The notes under the pieces were generated by a model. The model was not told where the DNA came from. It saw nothing but the letters and a program-made list of their open reading frames with translations, and made no database searches. From Caldilineaceae bacterium (GTDB lineage Bacteria; Chloroflexota; Anaerolineae; Caldilineales; Caldilineaceae), in NCBI GenBank assembly GCA_020634815.1, contig JACKBA010000016.1, positions 1-64,000 of the forward strand: a DNA stretch of 64,000 nucleotides. Reading direction: 5' to 3'. Shown here piece after piece: positions 11,062 to 20,740 of the stretch (its first letter is position 1; each line of letters begins with the position of its first letter). The position numbers were made by a program, and so were the translations under genes.

Positions 11062-12711
11062 ATGCAAAGCATCGGCTGTGCCCCGGATCTGATTCTCTTC
11101 AACGCTCGTGTCTATACCGAAAATCCGGCGCAACCCTGGGCGCAGGCGCTGGCCGTGCGCAAGCATCGTGTCATGGCCGTGGGCAGCGATGCCGAGGTGC
11201 TGGCCCTGGCCGGCGATGCCACGCAGCGGATCGACCTGGCCGGCAAGCTCGTCCTGCCCGGCCTGTGCGACGCGCACATCCACTTCTCCCTGTGGGCGCT
11301 GGGTCTGCGCGAGGTGCGGCTGGCCGGTACGCGCACGCGCGCGGCGATGATGGAGGTCATGCGTACGGCTGCCACCACGGTTGAACCGGGTGCTTGGCTC
11401 GTGGGGCAGGGCTGGAATGAAAGCTGGTGGGGGGAGACGGCCTTCCCGACCGCAGCGGAGCTCGACGCCGTCACCGGCCCCGACGTGCCGGCCATCGCCT
11501 ATCGCAGCGACATGCACAGCGCCGTCGTCAACAGCGCCGCGCTGCGCATCGCCGGCATCAGCGCGGCGACGGCCAACCCACCGGGCGGCGTCATCGACCG
11601 CGATGCGGCGGGCAATCCCACCGGCTACCTGCGCGAGCTGGCCACCGATCTCGTCGCGCGGCATATCCCGCCCCCTTCGCCCGCGCTCATGGACGATGCC
11701 CTGCGCCTGGGCCAGGCCGAGCTGCACCGGCTCGGCATCACCGCCATCCACGCCCAGCGCATCAAGGACGGCGACGACGGCCCGCGCGAGTGGGCGAGCC
11801 TGCTGCGCCTGCGCGAGCGCAATGAACTGAAGTTGCGCGTCGCCTGCAACGTCGCCGCCCACGAGATGTCCCATCTCGCCGGGCTGGGGCTACGCAGCGG
11901 CTTTGGCGATACCTACCTGCGCATCGGCCATGTCAAGGTTTTCACCGATGGCAGCCTGGGTAGCCGCACCGCGTGGTTGCTGGCGCCCTTCGCGAAGCTT
12001 GCGCCCGGTGAAGCGGACAGCTTCGGCGTCAGCGTCACGCCGCCCGAACAGATGGCCGCCGAGTTCCGCCGCGCCGTCGAGCTTGGCTTCCCCATCAGCG
12101 TGCACGCCATCGGCGATCGCGCCAACCGCGTCTGCCTCGACATCTTCGAAGAACTGGTCGACAGCGGGCTGGAACCGCCCATTCCGCACCGCATCGAGCA
12201 CGTGCAGGTTATCGACCCGGTTGACTTGCCGCGGCTCGGACAGTTGCGCGTCACGGCCAGCGTCCAGCCGATCCACGCCACCGACGACATGGACACGGCC
12301 GATCTCTTCCTCGGCGCACGCGGGGCGACCATGTACAACTTCCATTCGCTGCTGGAAAGTGGTGCACTACTGGCCTTTGGCAGCGATGCGCCGGTCGCCG
12401 ATCCGAATCCATTTGTGGGGTTGCACGCGGCCGTCGTACGCCAGCGCGTCGAGCGACTGCCCGCGCCGCCGTGGTATGGCGACGAGCGCATCACGCTGGC
12501 GCAGGCCATCCACGCCTACACGCTGGGCGCGGCGCAGGCAGCCGGCTGGGAGCGACTGATCGGTGGTATCGAAGCAGGAAAACTGGCTGACCTGGTGGTG
12601 GTCGACCGCGACCTCTTTGCGTTGCGCGACGATGAGATCGCCGCCGGCGCCATTGCCCAGGCAGAGGCTGTGATGACGCTCGTGGGTGGCGAGATCGTGT
12701 ATGCGCGCTAG
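11062..12711 (+). CDS. YtcJ-like metal-dependent amidohydrolase (Amidohydro_3)
   Basis: A 549-residue protein of the amidohydrolase superfamily, YtcJ subgroup. The metal-binding DAHIHFS motif is at about 70-76 (H72, H74). Later metal or catalytic elements include HVKVFTDGSLGSRTA (carboxylated-Lys-type region), SVHAIGDRAN and AFGSDAPVADPNP. Family members hydrolyse amides or esters of small molecules; the substrate is not evident. AGGAG lies 7 bases before the chosen ATG; upstream in-frame ATG at 10984 has no ribosome-binding site. It diverges from the selenoprotein gene, with a shared 167-base promoter region. Confidence 0.88.
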   Translation: MQSIGCAPDLILFNARVYTENPAQPWAQALAVRKHRVMAVGSDAEVLALAGDATQRIDLAGKLVLPGLCDAHIHFSLWALGLREVRLAGTRTRAAMMEVMRTAATTVEPGAWLVGQGWNESWWGETAFPTAAELDAVTGPDVPAIAYRSDMHSAVVNSAALRIAGISAATANPPGGVIDRDAAGNPTGYLRELATDLVARHIPPPSPALMDDALRLGQAELHRLGITAIHAQRIKDGDDGPREWASLLRLRERNELKLRVACNVAAHEMSHLAGLGLRSGFGDTYLRIGHVKVFTDGSLGSRTAWLLAPFAKLAPGEADSFGVSVTPPEQMAAEFRRAVELGFPISVHAIGDRANRVCLDIFEELVDSGLEPPIPHRIEHVQVIDPVDLPRLGQLRVTASVQPIHATDDMDTADLFLGARGATMYNFHSLLESGALLAFGSDAPVADPNPFVGLHAAVVRQRVERLPAPPWYGDERITLAQAIHAYTLGAAQAAGWERLIGGIEAGKLADLVVVDRDLFALRDDEIAAGAIAQAEAVMTLVGGEIVYAR

Positions 12712-12718
12712 CGGCCGG

Positions 12719-13432
<714 letters not shown>

Positions 13433-13474
13433 ATTGGGTCAGAATCGCTTGTTGAGGTTTGTAGAGAGGAGCAT

Positions 13475-13771
13475 CTACCAACTGAGACCGGGTCGCACTT
13501 CACCCTTGACGCTGCCCAGGTGACGCAGGCGTGCGCGCGGGTGGTCGATGGCGGCATCGATTTCGCGTGCCGTCAACCCGGTGATCTCGGCGAGATGCTG
13601 GATGGTGCGAAAGTCCTCTTCATCGATGTTGCTCAGGCACTCGCGCTGGCTCTCGCTCAGCTTGTAGCCGATCCACATGAGTTGCGGATTCTCCAGCAAC
13701 GCATCGCGGCATGTCGTACAGCGCCACACGTGGCCGATGATCAACGCAAAATCGGATACCCGATCGGACAT
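13475..13771 (-). CDS. Small protein with Nif11/NHLP-leader-like pattern, function unknown
   Basis: 98 residues from an ATG that overlaps the deoC stop (TGATG). The pattern IIGHVWRCTTCRDALLENP, GYKLSESQRECLSNIDEEDF, then a helical EITGLTAREIDAAI resembles the N-terminal domain of nitrile-hydratase/Nif11-type leader peptides and the Franean1_4349-type candidate RiPP precursors (first helix, then CRDALLxNP, then a second helix after G-x-x-L). This is a recalled resemblance, not a search result. C18 and C21 could instead bind metal. No RiPP maturation enzyme is visible nearby. A TTG three bases upstream is an alternative start. Confidence 0.7.
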   Translation of the reverse strand: MSDRVSDFALIIGHVWRCTTCRDALLENPQLMWIGYKLSESQRECLSNIDEEDFRTIQHLAEITGLTAREIDAAIDHPRARLRHLGSVKGEVRPGLSW

Positions 13772-14565
13772 CAATAACTATCTCCTTGCGCGGCGGCCGT
13801 GCCTGGCGTGCCTTCGAGCAGATCGCGGATGATCTGCACGCCTGCGCTTGCGCCGAGGCGGTTGGCGCCGGCCGCCACCATCAGCAGGGCATCGTTCGCC
13901 GTGCGGATGCCGCCGGCCGCCTTGACGCCCATCATCGGTCCGACCACGGCGCGCATGAGCGCCACGTCCGGCACCGTTGCGCCGCCGCCGCTGAAGCCTG
14001 TCGCCGTCTTGACGAAATCGGCGCCCGCTTCCTGGGCAATGACACATGCCGCCACCTTCTGTTCGTCGGTGAGCAGTCCGGTCTCGAAGATCACTTTCAG
14101 GATCAGGTCGTTTTCGTGCGCGGCCTCGGCAACTTCGGCAATGTCGCGGTAGACAAAGCGCACATCGCCGTCGCGCAGCCGGCCAACAGAGAGCACCATG
14201 TCGACCTCGTCGGCGCCCAGTGCCGCCACCTGCTCGACCTCGTAGACCTTGATCGCCGGCAGCGTTGCGCCAAGCGGAAAGCCGATGACCGAACAGGTGC
14301 TGACCTGCGTTCCGGCCAGCAGATCGGCGCACAGCGGCACCCACAGCGGGTTGACGCAGACGCTGGCAAAGCCGAACTCCACCGCCTCCGCTGCCAACTG
14401 CCGCACCTGTTCCTCGCCCGCTTCCGGCTTGAGCAGCGTGTGGTCGATCATGGCTGCCAGCACGGACGGTTCGATCGTCGCCGGCTGGACCGTCGTGACC
14501 GGTGTTGCGCTCGCAAAGCGGTCGAGCGCGGCCTGGATTTTTTCTTCCAAGGAGAGATCTGTCAT
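13771..14565 (-). CDS. deoC: Deoxyribose-phosphate aldolase
   Basis: A 264-residue class I aldolase that cleaves 2-deoxyribose-5-phosphate to glyceraldehyde-3-phosphate and acetaldehyde in deoxynucleoside catabolism. Catalytic residues align with E. coli DeoC: D122 in DEVDMVLSVG, K157 in LKVIFETG, Schiff-base K186 in FVKTATGFS and K215 in GVKAAGGIRT. The first about 30 residues are an extra N-terminal extension. It starts 24 bases after lepB and overlaps the next small gene, so it appears to sit in one operon. Confidence 0.95.
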   Translation of the reverse strand: MTDLSLEEKIQAALDRFASATPVTTVQPATIEPSVLAAMIDHTLLKPEAGEEQVRQLAAEAVEFGFASVCVNPLWVPLCADLLAGTQVSTCSVIGFPLGATLPAIKVYEVEQVAALGADEVDMVLSVGRLRDGDVRFVYRDIAEVAEAAHENDLILKVIFETGLLTDEQKVAACVIAQEAGADFVKTATGFSGGGATVPDVALMRAVVGPMMGVKAAGGIRTANDALLMVAAGANRLGASAGVQIIRDLLEGTPGTAAAQGDSY

Positions 14566-14589
14566 GGCTGGAATCCCCCGTAGAGGCGG

Positions 14590-15285
14590 TTATTGGGACA
14601 CGGGCGCACCTGCTAGCGGCAGGTCGACGTGTTGGACAATGCCGAATTCGTTCAGCGGCCAGATGCGCAGCCAAGCCTGACCGACGGCCAGATCCTGATC
14701 GATGGGTCCGAAGACGCGGCTGTCGCTTGAGTTCGGCCGATTGTCACCCATTACGAAAAGCTGATTGTCACCCACAACGAACGGGCCACTGTATTCACCA
14801 GGGGGAATCGGGTAGTGCGTGAAGTCCTCGATCAGCGCCTCGCCGTTGATGAACACCGTCTGGTTGTTTACTTCAACGGTATCGCCCGGCAGGCCGATGA
14901 TGCGCTTGATGTAATCCTCACTCGTGTTGCGCGGGTTGTGGAAGACGATGACGTCGCCACGGTCAGGCTGGCCCAGCCGGTAGGCGAGCTTGTTCACGAG
15001 GACGAATTGTCCCTCGTAGAAGTTCGGCTCCATCGAGTGGTTCTCGATGCGATAGTTCTGCACCACCTGGCGGATGAGCAGAAAGATGACCAGTGACAGG
15101 ACAACCGTTTCGACCAGTTCGCGCACCATCGTCCACCCGTAGGATGGCTCCTTTTCGGTGGCCTCGGCCGTGGTGTCCGTCTCTACCGGTTCAAGCCGCA
15201 GCCCATCACCGGTCCCGGTCGTGTCTGGCTGGAGCGTGAAGCGCTCCCCTGCGGAATTTGACGAATCGGACATGAAACTCTGCAT
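14590..15285 (-). CDS. lepB: Signal peptidase I
   Basis: A 231-residue membrane serine/lysine protease that removes signal peptides of exported proteins. A cytosolic N-terminal tail of about 50 residues precedes one transmembrane segment (about 56-74). The catalytic Ser is S84 in ENHSMEPNF and the Lys is K127 in YIKRIIGLPGD; the GDNRPNSSDSRVFG box (about 184-197) completes the family signature. Two ATGs (codons 1 and 5) are possible; neither has an ideal ribosome-binding site. The promoter at 15374-15402 serves the lepB-deoC series. Confidence 0.95.
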   Translation of the reverse strand: MQSFMSDSSNSAGERFTLQPDTTGTGDGLRLEPVETDTTAEATEKEPSYGWTMVRELVETVVLSLVIFLLIRQVVQNYRIENHSMEPNFYEGQFVLVNKLAYRLGQPDRGDVIVFHNPRNTSEDYIKRIIGLPGDTVEVNNQTVFINGEALIEDFTHYPIPPGEYSGPFVVGDNQLFVMGDNRPNSSDSRVFGPIDQDLAVGQAWLRIWPLNEFGIVQHVDLPLAGAPVSQ

Positions 15286-15373
15286 TTACCTCTACTGGGG
15301 CGGCGCGTCACTCCTGCCAACTGACCTGGCGTGAGTAAAAGTGAACCGTGCCGCCTGCCGCGCAATAGAGCGT

Positions 15374-15402
15374 AGTATAGCACCGCCACCGATCCACTCC
15401 AA
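15374..15402 (-). promoter_or_regulatory. lepB operon promoter
   Basis: On the minus strand, -35 TTGGAG (15402-15397) and -10 TATACT (15379-15374) are separated by exactly 17 bases, about 90 bases before the lepB start. Confidence 0.65.
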
Positions 15403-15705
15403 GTAAGGGCGCTTGCAGGGCGCATCGCATTTTCCCAAAATATCCCAATTGGGATAACGGCAACGCCGGCGCGCTCTGCTCGATTCCGTCGTCTCCCTGG
15501 TCATTTGGCCGGTGAACGAGGCTTGCCCGCGGTGTATCATGGGAAGTGACTGACGGCCGCCGGTCCTGCTCTACACTGTTGCGCGCTCCGTTGCGATTAT
15601 TCAATCTGATCCTACTCCCCATCTCATCCATTGGATTGCGCCGGCGTGATCGTCTTATTCGCCATGACATTGGGGCACCGGCCTCAGAAAGCGAGCAATC
15701 CCGTG
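15403..15705. other. Non-coding gap with palindrome TATCCCAATTGGGATA
   Basis: A gap between the divergent lepB promoter and the secreted SH3b gene. It contains a perfect 16-bp palindrome at 15441-15456 that shares its TTGGGATAA half-site with the gyrA promoter region and with 2737-2745. Otherwise I see no gene or structured RNA here. Confidence 0.5.
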
Positions 15706-17892
15706 ATGCGTTTCCTGCTTACTTCTGTCCTTTGTGTTTTCCTCGCGACTGCATTGACCGCGCCTGTGGCGCTTGCCCAGGCCGACCCCGAGCCGCGCCC
15801 CGACGGCGATCTGCTACTGGCTGACGACTTCGACGACGCAGCGGCCAGCGCGCTGGCCAGCTATGGCGACGAATGGATGACGTGGGAGGTTGCCGGCGGC
15901 GTCGGTACGCTTTCGTCGAGTTCGGCCGACAACGAACTCGCCGCACAGTATCCGGCCCCGGCTGCTACCGACGTTCTCATCGAGGTCGATCTGCGCTTCG
16001 CCAGCGACCAAGTCGAGGGCGCCGGTGTGACCTTCCGCGGCTCCGACTTGCTTCAACGCGAAGATACGGACTGGCACTACTACCATGTGGGCGTTCGACC
16101 CGCCACCAAGGCCATCGAACTCGGCCGGCTCACCGAGGGGCTGACCGAGGTCGAGGATCTGGGCGCATGTAAGCTGCCGCCCAGCCGCAGCAACTTCGCC
16201 GATTTTCGTACCTTGCGCGTCGAGGTGGTCGGCCCGGAGATTCTTGCCTTCGTCGACGGCGCCTTTGTCTGCGAGTGGAGTGACGACGTGCTGACCGCAC
16301 CCGGGCTCGTCGGGTTCTATCTCGGCGTGCCGGAGGACATCTCGTCCAAGAGCGTGGCGGTTGTTGAGTTCGCTCGGCTGCGAGTCTACGCGCCGGCGGC
16401 CGCAACGCCCCCCGCAGAGAAGACTCCCACCGAGCAGCCCCCCACCGAGGAACCCACGGTGCCGGTCGAGGGCACGCCCGCTGCGGCCGCCGGTCCGTTC
16501 GAAGACGACTTTGCCGACGACGGCGGCGGCTGGCGGCTCGGTGAGGACGACTCGGGCGAGGTTCGCATTGAGGATGGCGCGCTCATCGTGCGCAATCTGA
16601 CAACGGCGCCCGTGCGCACGGACACCTCGCCCGGCGTCAAGGCGGCCGATGTCGATTTCGAGGTCGATGTCACGTTCCTCGACGGCAGCGACGATAACTG
16701 GCACACGCTCTTCTGCCGGCGCGAGGAGCGCAGCGACTACGCGGCCAGCTTCAGCGCCGACGGCTACTATGGCACCAATCTTTTTGTTGACGGCGAGTCG
16801 GTGCGTCGCCAGGAGCCTGTTGCCACCGACGTGATCATCCAGGGCGCCGGCGAGATCAACCACGCCCGGCTGGCCTGCATCGGCACGCAGATTCGCTTCT
16901 GGGTGAACGACACGCTTCTTGTCGACTGGACGGATGATACACTGGCTGCCGGCGATTTTGGCGTGGCCGTAAGTTCCATGGATGGCGAGTACAGCGAGGT
17001 CGCCTTCGACAACTTTGTGGCCGATATCCAAGATGGAGCAAGCGACGACAAGCAATCGTCGACCAAGGAGCAGCCCGCCGGCGACCAGGGTGCGGAAGCG
17101 CCCGCGCTGGAGGCCATCGTCACTGCGGCAACGCTCAACGTGCGCGGCGGCCCGGGGGCCACGTATGCCAAGGTCGGCACCGTACGCAAAGATGATCGCC
17201 TGCCCGTGACGGACTACAACGCGGCCTGCACGTGGGTCAAGGTCGTGACGCCGACGACCGAGGGCTGGGTCAGCACCGGCTACGTCACGCTCACCGGACC
17301 CTGCGGCGCAGCGGGTGCTGTGGCGACACCTGCCGCCGCCGAACCGACGCGGGCTGCCGCACAGGCCGCGGCGACACCGGCGGCACCCGTCGCCGGCGCG
17401 GCCATGGTCACCGATTTCGAGAGCTTCGGCACCTGGCGTCGCGGCGACGAGACGTGGGGCGAGTTCGTTCAAAGCGGCGAGCAGGCCTATGCCGGTTCCT
17501 ACGCCGGCAAGCTGACCTACGACTTCCCTGCCAACATCCCCGGCGACCGTAACTATGTTGTCTTCCTGCGCACCATCCCAATCGCCGGGTCGCCCGATCG
17601 CCTGGAGATGCAAGTCTATGGCGACGGCTCCGGCAGTTTTTTGAACGTGTGGGTGAAGGATGCCGCTGCCCAGGTCTGGCAGTTCTCGTTCGGGCCGATT
17701 ACGCACACGGGCTGGAAGCAGATGACCGCGCCCCTCGACCCGTCGCTCGATTGGCCGGTGCAGCCCATCGGCGGCAGCGCGAGCACGGTCGCCTTCCCCG
17801 TTGCCTTGAATGCGCTTGTGCTCGACTATCCGACGGACAAGGCCGCCGCGGGCACCATCTACTTTGACGACCTGAAGGCACATTATCCGTGA
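15706..17892 (+). CDS. Secreted multi-domain protein with lectin-like domains and SH3b domain
   Basis: 728 residues from the ATG that begins a classical signal peptide (hydrophobic to about 24, VALAQA cleavage). Two related beta-sandwich domains (about 36-228 and 265-440) resemble concanavalin/3-keto-disaccharide hydrolase-type folds; a Pro/Thr-rich linker separates them. A bacterial SH3b domain follows (about 469-530; TLNVRGGPGATYAKVGTV and CTWVKVVTPTTEGWVSTGYV), then another linker and a C-terminal carbohydrate-binding-like sandwich (about 565-725). It is likely a cell-surface or extracellular glycan/peptidoglycan-binding protein without an evident catalytic domain. The upstream ribosome-binding site is weak. 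Confidence 0.8.
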   Translation: MRFLLTSVLCVFLATALTAPVALAQADPEPRPDGDLLLADDFDDAAASALASYGDEWMTWEVAGGVGTLSSSSADNELAAQYPAPAATDVLIEVDLRFASDQVEGAGVTFRGSDLLQREDTDWHYYHVGVRPATKAIELGRLTEGLTEVEDLGACKLPPSRSNFADFRTLRVEVVGPEILAFVDGAFVCEWSDDVLTAPGLVGFYLGVPEDISSKSVAVVEFARLRVYAPAAATPPAEKTPTEQPPTEEPTVPVEGTPAAAAGPFEDDFADDGGGWRLGEDDSGEVRIEDGALIVRNLTTAPVRTDTSPGVKAADVDFEVDVTFLDGSDDNWHTLFCRREERSDYAASFSADGYYGTNLFVDGESVRRQEPVATDVIIQGAGEINHARLACIGTQIRFWVNDTLLVDWTDDTLAAGDFGVAVSSMDGEYSEVAFDNFVADIQDGASDDKQSSTKEQPAGDQGAEAPALEAIVTAATLNVRGGPGATYAKVGTVRKDDRLPVTDYNAACTWVKVVTPTTEGWVSTGYVTLTGPCGAAGAVATPAAAEPTRAAAQAAATPAAPVAGAAMVTDFESFGTWRRGDETWGEFVQSGEQAYAGSYAGKLTYDFPANIPGDRNYVVFLRTIPIAGSPDRLEMQVYGDGSGSFLNVWVKDAAAQVWQFSFGPITHTGWKQMTAPLDPSLDWPVQPIGGSASTVAFPVALNALVLDYPTDKAAAGTIYFDDLKAHYP

Positions 17893-17963
17893 TGCTGTGA
17901 AGCGGTGGGAAGATGGAGCGCACAGCGCGTGACCATCCTTCTCATCGCATCGTCGCTCCTGTG

Positions 17964-17998
17964 CGGAGGTGCGTCCAGTTCACGGGGACGCACCTCCG
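17964..17998. other. Perfect 13-bp hairpin between genes
   Basis: CGGAGGTGCGTCC pairs fully with GGACGCACCTCCG around a 9-base loop. It is not followed by a T-run in either direction but could act as a weak terminator or mRNA-stability hairpin after the secreted protein gene. Confidence 0.55.
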
Positions 17999-18080
17999 TT
18001 CGCTTCATCAGGTTTTTGGAGCATACCCTATCACCGCCCGTTGCTTGGCGCCACGGCCCCTCCTCTGCTACAGTGGGGAC

Positions 18081-18641
18081 ATGCCGGACACCGAGCACGC
18101 GCACCACGCCTTTCTCCGCCAGACGACCCTGCCCGACGGCACGCCGATCCGGATTCGCCGCATCCGTGCCGACGGTGCGGCCGAGTTGCAGCGCGCCTTT
18201 CACCAACTCTCGCCAGGAGCGCGCAACCAGCGCTTTCTTGCCCGCAAAGACCGGCTCACCGCCGAGGAGCTTGACTTCCTGACCCATGCCGACGGCCGCG
18301 ATCATCTTGCTCTGGTGGTTGCCGTGCTCGACGCGGCAGGCAGCGAAGTCGATAAGATCGCCGTTGCGCGCTCCGTGCGCGACCGCAGCGATCCGAGCGT
18401 GGCCGAGGTTGCCGTCATCGTCAAGGATGAGTGGCACCGCCGCGGCGTGGGCGAAGCGCTGCTCACCAACCTTGCCGCTTGGGCCTGGCAGACCGGCGTG
18501 CGGCGCTGGCGTGCCTACTACTGGAAAGACAATGCCGGCATCCAGCGCCTCCTGGCAAAAGTCGGCGTCAAGCGCTACGAACAGCGCGAAAGCCCCGGCA
18601 TCCTCGAAGCCGAGTACGCGTTGCAGGCGCCGCCCGGCTGA
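18081..18641 (+). CDS. GNAT family N-acetyltransferase
   Basis: 186 residues from the ATG at MPDTEHAHH. The acetyl-CoA-binding motif is WHRRGVGEALLTNLA (about residues 115-129), preceded by the AEVAVIVKD beta-strand of the GNAT fold, with NAGIQRLLAKVGVKRYE as motif B. It resembles the acetyltransferase module found in protein lysine acetyltransferases, but the ADP-forming CoA ligase domain is absent. The target is unknown. The ribosome-binding site is poor (GTGGGG). Confidence 0.82.
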   Translation: MPDTEHAHHAFLRQTTLPDGTPIRIRRIRADGAAELQRAFHQLSPGARNQRFLARKDRLTAEELDFLTHADGRDHLALVVAVLDAAGSEVDKIAVARSVRDRSDPSVAEVAVIVKDEWHRRGVGEALLTNLAAWAWQTGVRRWRAYYWKDNAGIQRLLAKVGVKRYEQRESPGILEAEYALQAPPG

Positions 18642-18725
18642 CGCAACACCTATGCTTTCCCTACGCAGTTCAATAATTCAACATTTAATCATTGCGCGCC
18701 AATCCATTTCAACCTGGCTGTACGT

Positions 18726-18731
18726 TATAAT
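18726..18731 (+). promoter_or_regulatory. Putative -10 box upstream of cytochrome lipoprotein
   Basis: Consensus TATAAT 85 bases before the start codon; no convincing -35 at 16-18 bases. A strong ribosome-binding site AGGAGGAG is at 18799-18806. Confidence 0.45.
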
Positions 18732-18815
18732 CCGCAAGGGTCCCCGCATCAACGACGATCGTCGGCCCCGACCTCATTTGACCGTCGGAACACAAGCTAG
18801 GAGGAGAACAGATCT

Positions 18816-19796
18816 ATGCACTTGGAAGAAGCAAAAAATGCCCACCGGCGCAACGTGCTGGTGCAATGGGGAGTCGTAATCGGAGCGCTGCTCGCCCTGG
18901 CCGCGATCCTGGTGGCGTGCGCACCCATCGAAGCACCGGCCGGCAGCGCGATGGCCACCGAGACGGCGACTGCGGCCCCGGCCGAGGCAACCGAAGCCGT
19001 GGCCGAAGAGGTGGCTACTGAGGCCCCCGCCGAGGAAGTTGCCATGGTGGGCGACCCCGAGCGGGGCGGTTACATCTTCGCCATGACGACCGGCTGCGGC
19101 TGCCACTTCAATCGCGACCTGGGTGCGCCGGCCGGCGGCAACAAGTTTGAAGGCCCCTTTGGCGTCATCAATGTGCCGAACATCACCTCTGACCCGGAGA
19201 CGGGAATCGGCACCTGGAGTGAGACAGATATCGTCAACGCACTGCGCCTCGGCGTGCGTCCCGATGGCAGCCAGTTGCACCCGATCATGCCGTACATGGC
19301 GTGGAGCGCGCTCTCTGATCAGGATGCCTATGACCTGGCCGCAGCACTGAAGATGGTGCCACCCGTGGCGAACGCCGTGCCGGCCAGTGAACTGGCATCG
19401 CCGCCGGCTGCCTTCGCACCGGCCAATCCGCCGCCGGCGATCGCACCGGCAGAAGGCGCCGAACGCGGCGCGTACATCGTCGCCGTCGCCAACTGCGGCC
19501 GCTGCCACACCCCGCGCGGCGAAAACGGCGCCCCGGACATGAGCCGGATGCTGGCCGGTGCGCCGCTGCAGGACACCATAGCGCCCAATCTGACGCCGCA
19601 CGAGTCCTCCAACCTCAGCTTCCTGACCGAAGAGCAGGTTGCCAGCTTCCTGCTCACCGGCATCTACGACGACGGTACGCCGGTCGAAGGCCCCATGAAA
19701 GGCATCATCGACAATGGCACCAGCCGCTTGACCGAAGCTGACGCGCTGGCCATCGCCCAGTATCTCAAGAGCCTGCCGCCCGTGGCATCCGAATAA
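18816..19796 (+). CDS. Lipoprotein cytochrome c with two heme-site regions, the first an atypical CxCH
   Basis: A 326-residue envelope protein. The N-terminus (about 14-35) is a lipoprotein signal with lipobox LVAC, lipidated C35, followed by an Ala/Glu/Thr-rich spacer. Two cytochrome c-like domains follow (about 80-185 and 212-323). The second has a canonical site CGRCH (C227, C230, H231). The first reads TTGCGCHF, i.e. C94-G-C96-H97, one residue short of CxxCH. Candidate Met ligands are in HPIMPYMAW and VEGPMKG. It is probably an electron carrier at the outer face of the membrane. AGGAGGAG lies 9 bases before the ATG. Two YceI lipoprotein genes follow on the same strand. Confidence 0.88.
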   Translation: MHLEEAKNAHRRNVLVQWGVVIGALLALAAILVACAPIEAPAGSAMATETATAAPAEATEAVAEEVATEAPAEEVAMVGDPERGGYIFAMTTGCGCHFNRDLGAPAGGNKFEGPFGVINVPNITSDPETGIGTWSETDIVNALRLGVRPDGSQLHPIMPYMAWSALSDQDAYDLAAALKMVPPVANAVPASELASPPAAFAPANPPPAIAPAEGAERGAYIVAVANCGRCHTPRGENGAPDMSRMLAGAPLQDTIAPNLTPHESSNLSFLTEEQVASFLLTGIYDDGTPVEGPMKGIIDNGTSRLTEADALAIAQYLKSLPPVASE

Positions 19797-19816
19797 GGGA
19801 TTGGGGAACGAACGAT

Positions 19817-20569
19817 ATGGTCTCTCGTGGAATGCGCTGGGTGCTCGTCGCTATCCTGTTCGTGATGCTGGCTGCGTGCGGCGGCGGTGAGTCGCCGACT
19901 GCCACGCCGACCGCTGTCCCGCCGACGGTAACACCCGCGCCGCCGACTGCCACGCCGGCGGCCGCGGCCGATGAGGGCGCACAGCAAGCGGAGGCCGCGG
20001 CACCTGAGGCAGCGGCTCCAGTGGCAGAGCCGCGCACCTTCGTTATCGACCCGGTCCAATCGGAGGCGCGCTTCATCATCAACGAAGTGCTGCTCGGCGC
20101 GCCAACCGAGGTGACGGGCGTTACCAACCAGGTGGAAGGCACGATCGAGATCGACCCTGTCGCGCCTGAGAGCACGGTCTTGAGCCCGATCGTCATCAAC
20201 GCGCGCGAACTCAAGACCGATCGCAACCTGCGCGACCGGGCCATCCGGCGCTTCATCCTGCAGTCGGCGGACGACAAGTACCAGTTCATCACCTTCACGC
20301 CAACTGCGATCGAAGGGCTGCCTTCGTCGGCCGGTGCCGGCGATAGCTTCACCTTCACCGTGAGCGGAGACCTGACCATCCGTGAGATCACGGCGCCGGT
20401 CACCTTCGACGTGAGCGTGACGGCCGACAGCGACACGCAGATCAGCGGGCTGGCACAGGCGACCGTACAGCGTGCCACGTACGACCTGCAAATCCCCAGC
20501 GCGCCGGGCGTGGCCGACGTAACCGACGATGTGCGGCTGGAGCTGTCCTTTGTGGCCACGGCGCAATAG
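19817..20569 (+). CDS. YceI-domain lipoprotein
   Basis: 250 residues. Signal with lipobox LAAC (C21) and a Thr/Pro-rich spacer lead to a YceI-type lipocalin-like beta-barrel (about 72-248), with FVIDPVQSEARFIINEVL at the start, the LKTDRNLRDRAIRRF block and the GDLTIREITAPVTFDV block typical of YceI. YceI proteins bind isoprenoid or amphiphilic molecules in the periplasm, and some are linked to quinone-related electron carriers. It starts 20 bases after the cytochrome gene and is probably co-transcribed; a terminator follows at 20601. Confidence 0.88.
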   Translation: MVSRGMRWVLVAILFVMLAACGGGESPTATPTAVPPTVTPAPPTATPAAAADEGAQQAEAAAPEAAAPVAEPRTFVIDPVQSEARFIINEVLLGAPTEVTGVTNQVEGTIEIDPVAPESTVLSPIVINARELKTDRNLRDRAIRRFILQSADDKYQFITFTPTAIEGLPSSAGAGDSFTFTVSGDLTIREITAPVTFDVSVTADSDTQISGLAQATVQRATYDLQIPSAPGVADVTDDVRLELSFVATAQ

Positions 20570-20600
20570 ACAGCAACGCAGCATCATCAGAACAAGCCAA

Positions 20601-20638
20601 GACCGGCGCAGGGCATACCCTGCGCCGGTCCTCTTTTT
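20601..20638 (+). terminator. Intrinsic terminator after cytochrome-YceI operon
   Basis: Perfect 13-bp stem (20601-20613 with 20618-20630), tetraloop CATA, then CTCTTTTT. Confidence 0.9.
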
Positions 20639-20639
20639 G

Positions 20640-20740
20640 AATTCCAGTTGTTCACGATTCTCGCCGTAGTAACGACTTCAGTCGTTGATTTTCTCTGGAA
20701 CGGCTGAAGCCGTCACTACAATTCGTGAACAACTGAATTT
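20640..20740. repeat. ~100-bp nested palindromic repeat, family 3 (copy a)
   Basis: Outer arms CAGTTGTTCACGATT and AATTCGTGAACAACTG enclose two inner hairpins, ACGACTTCAGTCGT and ACGGCTGAAGCCGT, joined by TTTTCTCTGGA. A full copy in opposite orientation is at 59961-60060 and a half copy at 61533-61597. Confidence 0.85.

Noticed and set aside
15814..17883. Long minus-strand open frame opposite the secreted SH3b protein
   Set aside because: The plus strand has a signal peptide and an SH3b domain; the minus frame is only a GC-bias shadow.
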